Below are positions 1 to 5,744 of a DNA stretch of 6,011 nucleotides, piece by piece. Each line of letters starts with the position of its first letter. Within the stretch, counting starts at the first letter, position 1. The notes beneath the pieces were generated by a model, which ran no database searches, was not told the origin of the DNA, and saw only the letters and a program-made list of their open reading frames with translations. Both the position numbers and the translations under genes were made by a program. Source of the DNA: Paracoccaceae bacterium (GTDB lineage: Bacteria > Pseudomonadota > Alphaproteobacteria > Rhodobacterales > Rhodobacteraceae); assembly GCA_007131945.1 (NCBI GenBank), contig SLPP01000249.1, positions 1 through 6,011 of the forward strand, given 5' to 3'.

Positions 1-302
1 AGCGGCGCTCCATCCTGATCACCGCCAACCAGCCCTTCGGCGAATGGAACAAGGTCTTCCCGGACCCCGCCATGACACTCGCCGCCGTCGACAGGCTCGT
101 TCACCACGCGACGATCTTCGAGATGAACGTCGAGAGCTACCGGCGCCGCAGCGCCATCGCGGCCAAACGATCACGAGGCCGGCCCGCCAACTTCGCGACA
201 ACCAGGAACACGCCCCAGATTGTCGCGCAGCGACAATCAGACCAGAGCGAAAACCTTGCCAGCGAAAATCAGGGTGATAACCTGCCAACGGCCGCGACAT
301 AG
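1..302 (+). CDS. istB: IS21-family helper ATP-binding protein IstB, C-terminal fragment
   Basis: This open frame is already running at the left edge (first complete codon at base 3) and stops with TAG at 300-302, giving 99 visible residues. The beginning, RRSILITANQPFGEW, followed by DRLVHHATIFEMN and ESYRRRSA, is the conserved C-terminal part of the IstB AAA+ ATPase (sensor-1 strand and lid). IstB assists the DDE transposase IstA in target capture. The Walker A and B motifs lie off the left edge. The low-complexity tail (QRQSDQSENLASENQGDN) is the usual polar IstB tail and is encoded by the terminal-repeat DNA. The stop codon sits just beyond the proposed IS terminus at 299, so termination may depend on flanking DNA. 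The family assignment is secure; whether the full element is intact cannot be seen. Confidence 0.88.
   Translation, partial: RRSILITANQPFGEWNKVFPDPAMTLAAVDRLVHHATIFEMNVESYRRRSAIAAKRSRGRPANFATTRNTPQIVAQRQSDQSENLASENQGDNLPTAAT
195..299 (+). repeat. Phased terminal direct repeats of the IS21 end
   Basis: Related units begin at 195 (GCGACAACCAG), 230 (GCGACAATCAG), 262 (GCGAAAATCAG) and 294 (GCGACA, terminal). The starts 230, 262 and 294 are exactly 32 bp apart, and the first gap is 35 bp. A further partial unit, GCGAAAACC, begins at 247. Multiple terminal repeats are the known IstA-binding sites of IS21 elements. The spacing of about three helical turns would put the sites on one DNA face, which is inference. 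Confidence 0.7.
218..238. repeat. Perfect 9-bp inverted repeat within the IS end
   Basis: GATTGTCGC (218-226), the spacer GCA and GCGACAATC (230-238) form a perfect inverted repeat. Its right arm is one of the terminal-repeat units. It lies inside the istB tail, so it could act as a transposase-binding dyad or as a hairpin in the istB transcript. There is no T tract, so I do not call it a terminator. Confidence 0.55.
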
Positions 303-490
303 AATCTCATCCAGATCCCCGCGCTATAGTTTGGGGCGCCCGCGCCTGTATTCCCTGGGCCCATGCCCAGCAGGCCGATGGCTCCTAGGGACCTCGTCGC
401 GTAGTCCCCGACGCGCTACCGACAGCCCTCCGCCTCATCCCGTCGCGACAACGCCCGAGCGGAAAACCAATGGCGTGGCCGCCGCATGGC
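303..490. other. Gene-free stretch between the IS end and ilvI
   Basis: This 188-bp segment has no ORF with recognisable family features on either strand. It should hold the 3' untranslated region of ilvI, yet I see no strong intrinsic terminator. The best candidate is a weak GGCG/CGCC stem (472-475 with 480-483) followed on the - strand by a TTGGTTTT run. A perfect CTGGGC-CCAT-GCCCAG inverted repeat lies at 355-370 without a T tract. On the - strand, a TATAGC box (323-328), GGGGA and an ATG at 310 stand right beside the IS terminus. No start of an IlvH-like protein is present. Confidence 0.5.
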
Positions 491-2248
491 TTACACCAGC
501 ACCGCGCCGGCGTCGCCGATGACGCCCTGGGTCTCGGCCTCGCCGAGGATCATCTGGTTGTGGGCATTGCCCGAGGGGATCATCGGGAAGCAGTTCTCGT
601 GCCGCTCCACCAGGCAGTCGAAGATCACCGGACCCGGATAGGCCAGCATCTCCCGGATCGCGTCGTCCAGCTGGTCGGGATGATCGCACTTGATGCCCTT
701 GCAGCCGAAGGCCTCGGCCAGCTTGACGAAATCGGGCAGTGCCTCGGACCAGCTGTGCGAGTAGCGCTCGCCGTGCAGCAGCTCCTGCCACTGGCGGACC
801 ATGCCCAGGCGCTCATTGTTCAGGATGAACTGCTTGACCGGCAGCCGGTACTGCGTTGCGGTGCCCATCTCCTGCATGTTCATCAGCCAGGATGCCTCGC
901 CGGCGACGTTGATGACCAGGGCCTCGGGATGCGCGATCTGCACGCCGATGGAGGCCGGCAGCCCGTAGCCCATCGTCCCCAGCCCGCCCGAGGTCATCCA
1001 GCGGTTGGGCGCGTCGAAACCCATGAACTGCGCCGCCCACATCTGGTGCTGGCCGACCTCGGTGGTCACGTACCGGTCCGGGTGGTCGCGGGTCAGCGCC
1101 TCGAGCCGCTGCAGCGCGTATTGCGGCTTGATCACGTCCTTCGAGTTCTTGTAGGCGAGGCAGTTGACCGCGCGCCATGCATCGATCTGTTTCCACCATT
1201 TCGCCAGCCCCTCGCGGTTGACCTTGCGGCCGCGGGCCTTCCAGATCTTCAGCAGATCCTCCAGCACATGGCCGACATCGCCGACGATGGGGATGTCGGT
1301 GCGGATCACCTTGTTGATCGAGGACGGGTCGATGTCGATATGCGCCTTCTTGGAGTCGGGCGAGAAATCGGCGATCCGGCCGGTGATGCGGTCGTCGAAA
1401 CGCGCGCCGATGTTGATCATCAGGTCGCAGCCATGCATCGTCAGATTGGCCTCGTAGGTGCCGTGCATCCCCAGCATCCCGATCCACGACTTGCCCGAGG
1501 CCGGGTAGGCCCCGAGCCCCATCAGCGTCGAGGTGACGGGGAAACCCGTCGCATCGGCCAGTTCGCGCAGAAGCTGGCTCGCGCCGGGGCCCGAATTGAT
1601 GACGCCGCCACCAGTATAGAGGACCGGGCGTTCGGCCTGCTCGATGAGCTCCACCAGCGCCGTGATCGCCTCGATGTCGCCCTTCACCCGCGGCCGGTAA
1701 TGGTCGGTCCGCGCCTTCTGCGGCGGGGTGTAGGTGCCGGTCGCGAACTGCACGTCCTTGGGGATGTCGACGAGGACCGGGCCTGGGCGACCGGTGGTCG
1801 CCACGTGGAAGGCCTGGTGCAGCGTCTCGGCCAGCTTCTCGGTATCCTTGACCAGCCAGTTGTGTTTGGTGCAGGGGCGCGTGATGCCGACCGTATCGGC
1901 CTCCTGGAAGGCGTCGGAGCCGACCATGAAGGTCGGCACCTGACCGGTGATGACGACAAGCGGAATCGAATCCATCAATGCATCGGTGATGCCGGTGACC
2001 GCGTTCGTCGCGCCGGGCCCCGAGGTGACCAGCACGACGCCGGGCTTGCCGGTGGAGCGCGCATAGCCTTCGGCGGCATGCGTTGCGCCCTGTTCGTGGC
2101 GCACCAGGATGTGACGGATCGCGTTCTGCTGGAAGATCTCGTCATAGATCGGCAACACGGCGCCGCCGGGATAGCCGAACACCACCTCCACGCCCTGATC
2201 CTTGAGCGCCTGAACCACCATCTTCGCGCCGGTCATCTGCTGCGACAT
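491..2248 (-). CDS. ilvI: Acetolactate synthase (AHAS) large subunit
   Basis: This is the 585-residue ThDP/FAD enzyme that condenses two pyruvates to acetolactate, or pyruvate with 2-oxobutyrate, the first common step of Val/Leu/Ile synthesis. The name ilvB is also used for such genes. The N-terminal ThDP domain (about 5-170) has YPGGA (26-30) and the catalytic Glu52 in RHEQGATHAAEGYAR. The central FAD-linked domain (about 195-335) contains GARFDDRITG (281-290). The C-terminal ThDP domain (about 385-550) contains GEASWLMNMQEM (450-461), Asn478 and Trp487. Plant herbicide-site equivalents Ala30, Pro105 and Trp487 are wild-type. The metal-binding Asp of the GD...N motif is Glu451 here. I chose the ATG at 2248 over one 14 codons upstream because GGAGAG precedes it at 7 bases and homologues start near here. 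It is preceded by a leader peptide and terminator. No small-subunit gene follows in the window, though AHAS normally needs IlvH for full activity and valine feedback. Confidence 0.97.
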   Translation of the reverse strand: MSQQMTGAKMVVQALKDQGVEVVFGYPGGAVLPIYDEIFQQNAIRHILVRHEQGATHAAEGYARSTGKPGVVLVTSGPGATNAVTGITDALMDSIPLVVITGQVPTFMVGSDAFQEADTVGITRPCTKHNWLVKDTEKLAETLHQAFHVATTGRPGPVLVDIPKDVQFATGTYTPPQKARTDHYRPRVKGDIEAITALVELIEQAERPVLYTGGGVINSGPGASQLLRELADATGFPVTSTLMGLGAYPASGKSWIGMLGMHGTYEANLTMHGCDLMINIGARFDDRITGRIADFSPDSKKAHIDIDPSSINKVIRTDIPIVGDVGHVLEDLLKIWKARGRKVNREGLAKWWKQIDAWRAVNCLAYKNSKDVIKPQYALQRLEALTRDHPDRYVTTEVGQHQMWAAQFMGFDAPNRWMTSGGLGTMGYGLPASIGVQIAHPEALVINVAGEASWLMNMQEMGTATQYRLPVKQFILNNERLGMVRQWQELLHGERYSHSWSEALPDFVKLAEAFGCKGIKCDHPDQLDDAIREMLAYPGPVIFDCLVERHENCFPMIPSGNAHNQMILGEAETQGVIGDAGAVLV

Positions 2249-2308
2249 CGCTTCTCTCCAGTCTTCCGCCAGGGCCAGCCTTTGCCGCAAAGCGACGGGG
2301 CGGGCAAC

Positions 2309-2330
2309 AAAAAACCCCCGCGCGGGGGGT
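2309..2330 (-). terminator. Intrinsic terminator in the ilvI leader (attenuator)
   Basis: Read on the - strand, ACCCCC (2330-2325) pairs with GGGGGT around a small GCGC-type loop and is followed at once by TTTTTT (2314-2309). This is a classic GC stem plus U tract. It lies 61 bases upstream of the ilvI start codon and 27 bases after the leader-peptide stop. It therefore sits inside the ilvI 5' region rather than after a gene, which is the position of an attenuator. Confidence 0.85.
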
Positions 2331-2356
2331 GTGAGGGGCCGTCCGGGTGCTGCGCC

Positions 2357-2404
2357 TTACCGCATCCCGTTGCCGACCCCGCGAGTTACGAGCACATGGC
2401 TCAT
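2357..2404 (-). CDS. Putative ilvI leader peptide (15 aa)
   Basis: A 15-codon ORF, MSHVLVTRGVGNGMR, ends in TAA at 2359-2357. It has a near-perfect ribosome binding site: GAGGAG at 2416-2411, 6 bases before the ATG. A promoter-like sequence is positioned to start RNA about 16 bases upstream, and an intrinsic terminator follows the stop. Codons 4-6 are Val-Leu-Val and codon 10 is Val, so the peptide is moderately rich in the end products of the pathway. The density is lower than in classical ilv leaders, and there is no Ile. The role in attenuation is inferred from the layout. The alternative is an accidental short ORF in an untranslated leader, but the strong Shine-Dalgarno argues against that. 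Confidence 0.65.
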   Translation of the reverse strand: MSHVLVTRGVGNGMR

Positions 2405-2426
2405 GTCGATCTCCTCAGATGGATGG

Positions 2427-2455
2427 AAATTAAGTCTGCCGCGGGCGGGCGTCAA
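2427..2455 (-). promoter_or_regulatory. Probable sigma-70-type promoter of ilvI
   Basis: On the - strand, TTGACG (2455-2450) is followed after 17 bases by TAATTT (2432-2427); CTTAAT at 2434-2429 is an alternative -10 at 15 bases. A second TTGACC stands immediately upstream (2462-2457), so GTCAAC occurs twice on the + strand with one base between. Initiation about 7 bases beyond the -10 (near 2420) would leave a short 5' region directly before the leader peptide's Shine-Dalgarno, which supports the assignment. The -35 is strong and the -10 is only partial. Confidence 0.6.
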
Positions 2456-2542
2456 CGGTCAACTTGCCGCATCGGTCCCTCGGTGGCGGGTTTTCGGCAC
2501 GAATCTTTCGCGTCGGCGACGGGCGGCACGACGATCCTTGCG

Positions 2543-3388
2543 TCAGCGCGCGGGCTGACCCGCGGGAACGGCCTGCGGCAGTGTGATCGAGGCGACCTGT
2601 TCGGTGATCGGTCGTACCGCGAGGGGATGCGGCGCGCGGGCATGTTCGGCCGGATCGCCGAGATCGCGCCAGACGCCGTCACGATAGACCTCGAGCGCGT
2701 CGAAGCGGGACTTGTACTCCATCTTGGAACTGCCCGGCACCCAGTATCCCAGGTAGACATAGGGCAAGCCGACCTGGCGTGCGAGCGCGACATGGTCGAG
2801 GATCATATAGGTGCCGAGGCTGTCCATCGGCCGCGTCGGGTCGTAAAAGGAATAGACGAGGCTGAGTCCGTCATCGAGCACATCGGTCAGACAGACCGCG
2901 ACCAGCCGGCGGCCACCGCCGGCATCGGCCACCGGCTCGGTATACTCGATCACACGCGAACGGACCGGCGTCTCCTCGATCATCGCGGCGAATTCGAAGA
3001 TGTCCATATCGGCCATCCCGCCATCGGCGTGGCGGTGGTCGAGGTAGCGGCGGAAGAGATCGAACTGCTCCTCGGTCGCCCAGGGGCTGGTCGCCTCGCG
3101 GCGCAGACCTGCGTTGCGCCGGATCACGCGGCGATGGCTGCGCCCGGGACGATGATCGGGGACGCGGATCCGCGCCGAGAGGCAGGCTGCGCAGTCCGAG
3201 CATGCTGGCCGGTAGAGCACGTTCTGCGACCGCCGGAAGCCCTGTTTCGACAACGTGTCGTTGAGCGCGCGCGATCCGTCGCCGGTCAGCGCCGTGAACA
3301 GCTTGCGCTCCTGCTGGCCCGGCAGATAGGGGCAGGGCTGCGGCGCCGTGACGTAGAACTGTGGCGCTATCGGTAGCGTGTGCCGCAT
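2543..3388 (-). CDS. bpt: Aspartate/glutamate leucyltransferase (N-end rule pathway)
   Basis: This 281-residue cytoplasmic aminoacyl-tRNA-protein transferase is predicted to move Leu from Leu-tRNA onto N-terminal Asp or Glu, making an N-degron for ClpS/ClpAP. It begins [22 protein letters not shown], the ATE-N domain, with Cys19 and a C-x2-C-x2-C cluster at Cys63, Cys66 and Cys69. The ATE-C domain has [19 protein letters not shown] and [22 protein letters not shown]. Length and start match the bacterial Bpt group; a 32-residue upstream extension has no family character. AAGGG lies about 7 bases before the ATG at 3388. A GC hairpin (2549-2554 with 2559-2564, no T tract) overlaps the last codons. 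It is 151 bp downstream of the RDD gene, and a weak promoter lies in that gap, so it may be transcribed separately. Older annotation calls this family arginyltransferase; the exact donor and acceptor are inferred from family. Confidence 0.95.
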   Translation of the reverse strand: MRHTLPIAPQFYVTAPQPCPYLPGQQERKLFTALTGDGSRALNDTLSKQGFRRSQNVLYRPACSDCAACLSARIRVPDHRPGRSHRRVIRRNAGLRREATSPWATEEQFDLFRRYLDHRHADGGMADMDIFEFAAMIEETPVRSRVIEYTEPVADAGGGRRLVAVCLTDVLDDGLSLVYSFYDPTRPMDSLGTYMILDHVALARQVGLPYVYLGYWVPGSSKMEYKSRFDALEVYRDGVWRDLGDPAEHARAPHPLAVRPITEQVASITLPQAVPAGQPAR

Positions 3389-3455
3389 GCCGGACCCTTG
3401 ACCCCTCTTCCAACCGTGGTCTCGCCGCTTCGAGGGCCCGACCGCAGATGACGTG

Positions 3456-3484
3456 AAGGTAACAACGCGAATCGTGCTCGCCAA
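3456..3484 (-). promoter_or_regulatory. Weak candidate promoter upstream of bpt
   Basis: On the - strand, TTGGCG (3484-3479) and TACCTT (3461-3456) are separated by 17 bases in the 151-bp gap between the RDD gene and bpt. Only about 4/6 and 3/6 consensus positions match, so this is suggestive rather than convincing. The size of the gap itself favours a promoter somewhere in it. Confidence 0.3.
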
Positions 3485-3539
3485 GTGCCTTGAAGGGGCG
3501 TCGGGCCGGATTCTGCGCGTATCCTTTCCGCTTCGCGCG

Positions 3540-3974
3540 TCAGGAATTCAACCACCGGTTGACAAGAGTCGTGCCGAGGATCACGTCGTTCAGCCCCTGG
3601 CGATACGGAGTTGTGAGCATCAGCCCGATCGAGGCGAGCTGCGGCACGACGAGCGAAAGCCCCAGCGAGAAGATCGTCGCGTGCCAGAAGCAGACGGAGG
3701 GTTCCGGCCGGCGCCCGTCGAGATGGCGCAGATGGATCGCAGCCAGCATCATGCCCAGCGTCGCGCCGAAGCGGCTGAGCATCACCCAGCGATAGGTGAT
3801 CGACACCGCCAGCGCCACCACCGGCAGGAAGAAGAGCGCGATCAGCACCGTGGCCAGCACGACGATCACCACCAGCGCCACGCTCACCAGGGCATCGACC
3901 ACCCAGGCAAGGAAGCGCTTGGCGATCAGGTCGTGGTAAAGCTCGGGATGCGTCTCGGGGTCGGGCAGGCTCAT
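3540..3974 (-). CDS. RDD family membrane protein
   Basis: A 144-residue integral membrane protein of the RDD family (function generally unknown; some relatives are linked to ion transport). The hallmark residues are Arg20 and Asp27 at the start of the first membrane span ([15 protein letters not shown]) and Asp130 in [14 protein letters not shown] near the C terminus. Hydrophobic spans are visible at about 22-59 (probably two segments) and 97-120. The ATG at 3974 overlaps the ybaK stop as ATGA, so translation is probably coupled to ybaK; there is no good Shine-Dalgarno of its own. The frame is open further upstream, but that part is the shadow of ybaK and lacks RDD features. I cannot assign a substrate. 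Confidence 0.9.
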   Translation of the reverse strand: MSLPDPETHPELYHDLIAKRFLAWVVDALVSVALVVIVVLATVLIALFFLPVVALAVSITYRWVMLSRFGATLGMMLAAIHLRHLDGRRPEPSVCFWHATIFSLGLSLVVPQLASIGLMLTTPYRQGLNDVILGTTLVNRWLNS

Positions 3975-4435
3975 GCGGTGAAGTCGGCCCATTCGGCGCC
4001 ACAGGCGGCGATCAGCGCCCGCGGCTCCACCGCGAAGACATGCCGCGGCGTGCCGGCGGCGGCGAAGACCTGGGCGAACTCGCCCAGCCTTGCGTCGGCG
4101 AAGATGCGCGGCGCGGTCAGATGACCCAGCGGCGCGACGCCGCCGATGGCGAAGCCGGTCTCGCGCCGCACCGTCTCGGCATCGGCGCGGCCCAGCTTCT
4201 CGCCCGCGACCGCGGCGGCGCGCTCCGGGTCCAGGCGGTTGCCGCCAGCGGTGAGGAACAGGTAGATCCGCCCGCTCTCGCCCTCGAAGATCAGCGATTT
4301 CACGATCTGGTCGATCTCGCAGCCGCAGGCCGCGGCGGCTTCCTCGGCAGTGCGGCTCGGGCCCGGCTCGATGATCCGCGCCTCGAGCCCGCAGCGCGCG
4401 ATCGCCTCGGCCACGCGGGCCACGCTCTTGCTCAT
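3971..4435 (-). CDS. ybaK: YbaK/EbsC-family aminoacyl-tRNA deacylase
   Basis: A 154-residue cytoplasmic protein of the YbaK/ProX editing superfamily, which hydrolyses mischarged tRNA in trans (Cys-tRNA-Pro in characterised YbaK). Visible family features are the lysine in EIDQIVKSLIF (Lys46, matching the catalytic Lys of characterised YbaK), the hydrophobic strand RIYLFLTAGGNRLD (56-69), and GFAIGGVAPLGHL (94-106), the glycine-rich substrate loop. The ATG at 4435 is preceded at 7 bases by a perfect AGGAGG. It lies 58 bp after sspB and overlaps the RDD gene by 4 bases, so sspB-ybaK-RDD look like one transcription unit. Which tRNA it edits cannot be read from the sequence; a broader YbaK-like or INS-type specificity is possible. 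Confidence 0.9.
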   Translation of the reverse strand: MSKSVARVAEAIARCGLEARIIEPGPSRTAEEAAAACGCEIDQIVKSLIFEGESGRIYLFLTAGGNRLDPERAAAVAGEKLGRADAETVRRETGFAIGGVAPLGHLTAPRIFADARLGEFAQVFAAAGTPRHVFAVEPRALIAACGAEWADFTA

Positions 4436-4493
4436 GCCGGTCCCTCCTGCGTCCGGCGGCCAAGATGGGCGCGCGGACAGCGGGGCGCAAGGG

Positions 4494-4949
4494 CTACTTG
4501 CGGAACTTGTCGAGGCTGACGACCTCGCCCGGCTTGGTCGAGGCGGGGTCTTCCGCCACCTCGTCGGCGTCGGTCTCCTCGTCCTCGTCGTCCTCGACCT
4601 GGGTCTCGAACTTCAGCCCGAACTCGACCGAGGGATCGACGAAGGTGGTGATCGCGTCGAAGGGGATGTAGAGTGGTTCGGGCTGGTTGCCGAAATTCAG
4701 CGTGATGGCGAACCCGTCCTCGTCGACGCCGAGATTGTCGAACCAGTGCTGGATGACGATCGTGATCTCGTCGGGATAGCGGTCGCGCAGCCAGTCCGCC
4801 ATCGCCACGCCGGCATGCCGGGTGTTGAGCGTGATGAAGAAGTGATGCGCGCCGGGCAGGCCGCGATCGGCGACCTGATCCATGACCTCGCGGATCAGAC
4901 CGCGCATCGCACGGTGCATCAGGTTGCCATAATCGATACCGCGATCCAT
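4494..4949 (-). CDS. sspB: SspB family ClpXP adaptor (alphaproteobacterial type)
   Basis: This 151-residue adaptor binds ssrA-tagged proteins and tethers them to ClpX for ClpXP degradation. The folded substrate-binding domain covers about residues 1-115, beginning MDRGIDYGNLMHRAMRGLIREV and containing HHFFITLNT (35-43), ITIVIQHWFDNL (62-73), FAITLNFG (80-87) and LYIPFDAITTFVDPS (93-107). A strongly acidic flexible linker follows (about 118-134, EDDEDEETDADEVAED). The C-terminal GEVVSLDKFRK is the expected ClpX-docking tail. The ATG at 4949 is chosen over one 33 codons upstream because GAGGA lies 7 bases before it and the family starts here. The tmRNA gene providing its tag is only one gene upstream, which supports the assignment. 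It probably heads a transcription unit with ybaK and the RDD gene. Confidence 0.95.
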   Translation of the reverse strand: MDRGIDYGNLMHRAMRGLIREVMDQVADRGLPGAHHFFITLNTRHAGVAMADWLRDRYPDEITIVIQHWFDNLGVDEDGFAITLNFGNQPEPLYIPFDAITTFVDPSVEFGLKFETQVEDDEDEETDADEVAEDPASTKPGEVVSLDKFRK

Positions 4950-4974
4950 GCCCTCAATCCTCGACCTTTGCCAC

Positions 4975-4997
4975 ACCATAGGCATTTCGTCGACGAA
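4975..4997 (-). promoter_or_regulatory. Possible sspB promoter element with 12-bp palindrome
   Basis: TTCGTCGACGAA at 4986-4997 is a perfect 12-bp palindrome in the 95-bp gap before sspB. Five bases downstream, on the - strand, is TATGGT (4980-4975), a 4/6 match to a -10 box that would start RNA about 20 bases before the ATG. No convincing -35 is present, so the promoter call is weak. The palindrome would lie in the -10/-35 spacer, an operator-like position. Confidence 0.3.
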
Positions 4998-5044
4998 GGA
5001 AAGGGACGAGCGCGAGGGGCTCGGCGAAAATTCAACCGCCGCGG

Positions 5045-5743
5045 TCAATGGACGCGAGGCGGGTTGAGCGGCAGCGAGGATACCGGCGCGACCAGTTCGC
5101 GCAGGAGCTTGTAGCGGATTGCCCGGGCGAAATCATGGTGGTTCACCGCCGTCTCGACGAAGCCGCCGGGGGTGACGACCCAGTTGCGATAGAAATTCGT
5201 GATCGACCGTCCGGTGCCCGGCGCCTCGATCGCCAGCCCGTTGATGATGATCCCCCGGTTCATCGCCTCGCGCCGGGCGGCGCCGACGGTGAAGCCGACA
5301 TTCTCGTCGCCATCACCCGAGACGTCCATCACCCACAGCATGCAGTCGGTCACCGCGTCGAACTGGGCGGTGGAGAAGCTGATCGCCTCGCCGACGCCGG
5401 TATTGCCCAGCCGGAAGGCACGGCGCATCTGCTCGACCTCCGTGGCAAGCGCGGCGACGGCGGCGGGCTCCTCCATCCGCGTCCAGGTGATAGACACCTC
5501 CTGTTCGCCGAGCCCCGACCATTGCACGACACTGACGGCGGCGCGGTGCTTGAGCAGCGCCGCCTGCACCTCGGGGTCGCGCAGCGCGGCCGCCAGACCG
5601 TCGACCTGCAGCCGGTATTCGCTCGCATCGACCGAACCCGAGACATCCATCGCCAGCAGCAGCGCCATGCCGCAGGTTGCCCTTCCCTCGCGCGGGAGAA
5701 GGGCAAGGACGATCAGCGCGAGGGCGACGAACAGGCGCTTCAT
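5045..5743 (-). CDS. DUF1194 domain-containing protein (VWA-like, secreted)
   Basis: A 232-residue protein of the DUF1194 family, whose biochemical role is unknown. It starts with a signal peptide (MKRLFVALALIVLALLPREGRA; cleavage probably near residue 22), so it should be periplasmic or exported. The rest resembles a von Willebrand factor A fold: a MIDAS-like DVSGS (Asp33, Ser35, Ser37), Thr115 in LGNTGVGEAI, and Asp140 in WVMDVSGDGDENVG. These could form a metal ion-dependent adhesion site, which is inference. I start at the ATG at 5743; a GTG lies one codon upstream. No good Shine-Dalgarno is visible, and an 8-bp hairpin occupies the leader. It lies between ssrA and sspB on the same strand, with about 60 bp to the RNA and 95 bp to sspB. 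Nothing in the sequence links it mechanistically to tmRNA. Confidence 0.9.
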   Translation of the reverse strand: MKRLFVALALIVLALLPREGRATCGMALLLAMDVSGSVDASEYRLQVDGLAAALRDPEVQAALLKHRAAVSVVQWSGLGEQEVSITWTRMEEPAAVAALATEVEQMRRAFRLGNTGVGEAISFSTAQFDAVTDCMLWVMDVSGDGDENVGFTVGAARREAMNRGIIINGLAIEAPGTGRSITNFYRNWVVTPGGFVETAVNHHDFARAIRYKLLRELVAPVSSLPLNPPRVH

Positions 5744-5744
5744 C

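Larger units (their letters stand above)
1..299 (+). mobile_element. Right end of an IS21-family insertion sequence (partial)
   Basis: The window opens inside an IS21-family element. What is seen is the C-terminal part of an IstB helper ATPase followed by a series of short direct repeats ending in GCGACA at 294-299. IS21 elements usually carry multiple terminal repeats and end in CA, so I place the right terminus at 299; that placement is inference. The transposase gene istA and the left end lie outside the window, so the target duplication (normally 4-8 bp) cannot be verified. The element is oriented towards the 3' end of ilvI, which is transcribed in the opposite direction. Confidence 0.75.
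2309..2420 (-). promoter_or_regulatory. ilvI transcription attenuator with alternative RNA pairings
   Basis: The RNA from about 2420 to 2309 contains the leader ORF, a long interrupted hairpin and the terminator. The hairpin pairs GGGGUCG (2380-2374) with CGGCCCC (2341-2335), and CGGG(A)UGC (2369-2362) with GCACCCG (2350-2344); the leader stop codon lies in its loop. A competing pairing joins CGCGGGG in the leader ORF (2383-2377) to CCCCGCG (2327-2321), the 5' arm of the terminator, and would prevent termination. The two pairings share the same G run, so they exclude each other. By eye I cannot decide which ribosome position favours which fold. Confidence 0.6.

Noticed and set aside
355..370. 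CTGGGC-CCAT-GCCCAG inverted repeat as a terminator
   Set aside because: Only 6 bp of stem and no T tract on either strand.
442..468. GTCGCGACAACG and GCGGAAAACC resembling IS terminal-repeat units
   Set aside because: The spacing differs from that in the IS end and the match is short in GC-rich DNA. It may be chance; I would not move the IS boundary on this basis.
2249..2290. 14-residue N-terminal extension of IlvI (MRQRLALAEDWREA)
   Set aside because: It lacks a ribosome binding site, while GGAGAG is well placed before the ATG at 2248. Family members start near MSQQMTGAKMVVQAL.
470..3376. 968-codon open frame on the + strand
   Set aside because: It runs antisense through ilvI, its leader region and bpt, both of which have clear family motifs. 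The translation is rich in His/Arg/Asp with no domain character, as expected for a GC-rich shadow frame.
3389..3484. 32-residue N-terminal extension of Bpt
   Set aside because: No family similarity; the standard start [11 protein letters not shown] has a reasonable ribosome binding site.
3975..4490. Upstream extension making a 316-residue protein fused to the RDD domain
   Set aside because: The extra part is an Arg-rich shadow of ybaK in another frame. The RDD gene has an ATG overlapping the ybaK stop at the proper family position.
4350..5114. 254-codon open frame on the + strand opposite sspB
   Set aside because: It is antisense to sspB and ybaK with no recognisable motifs.
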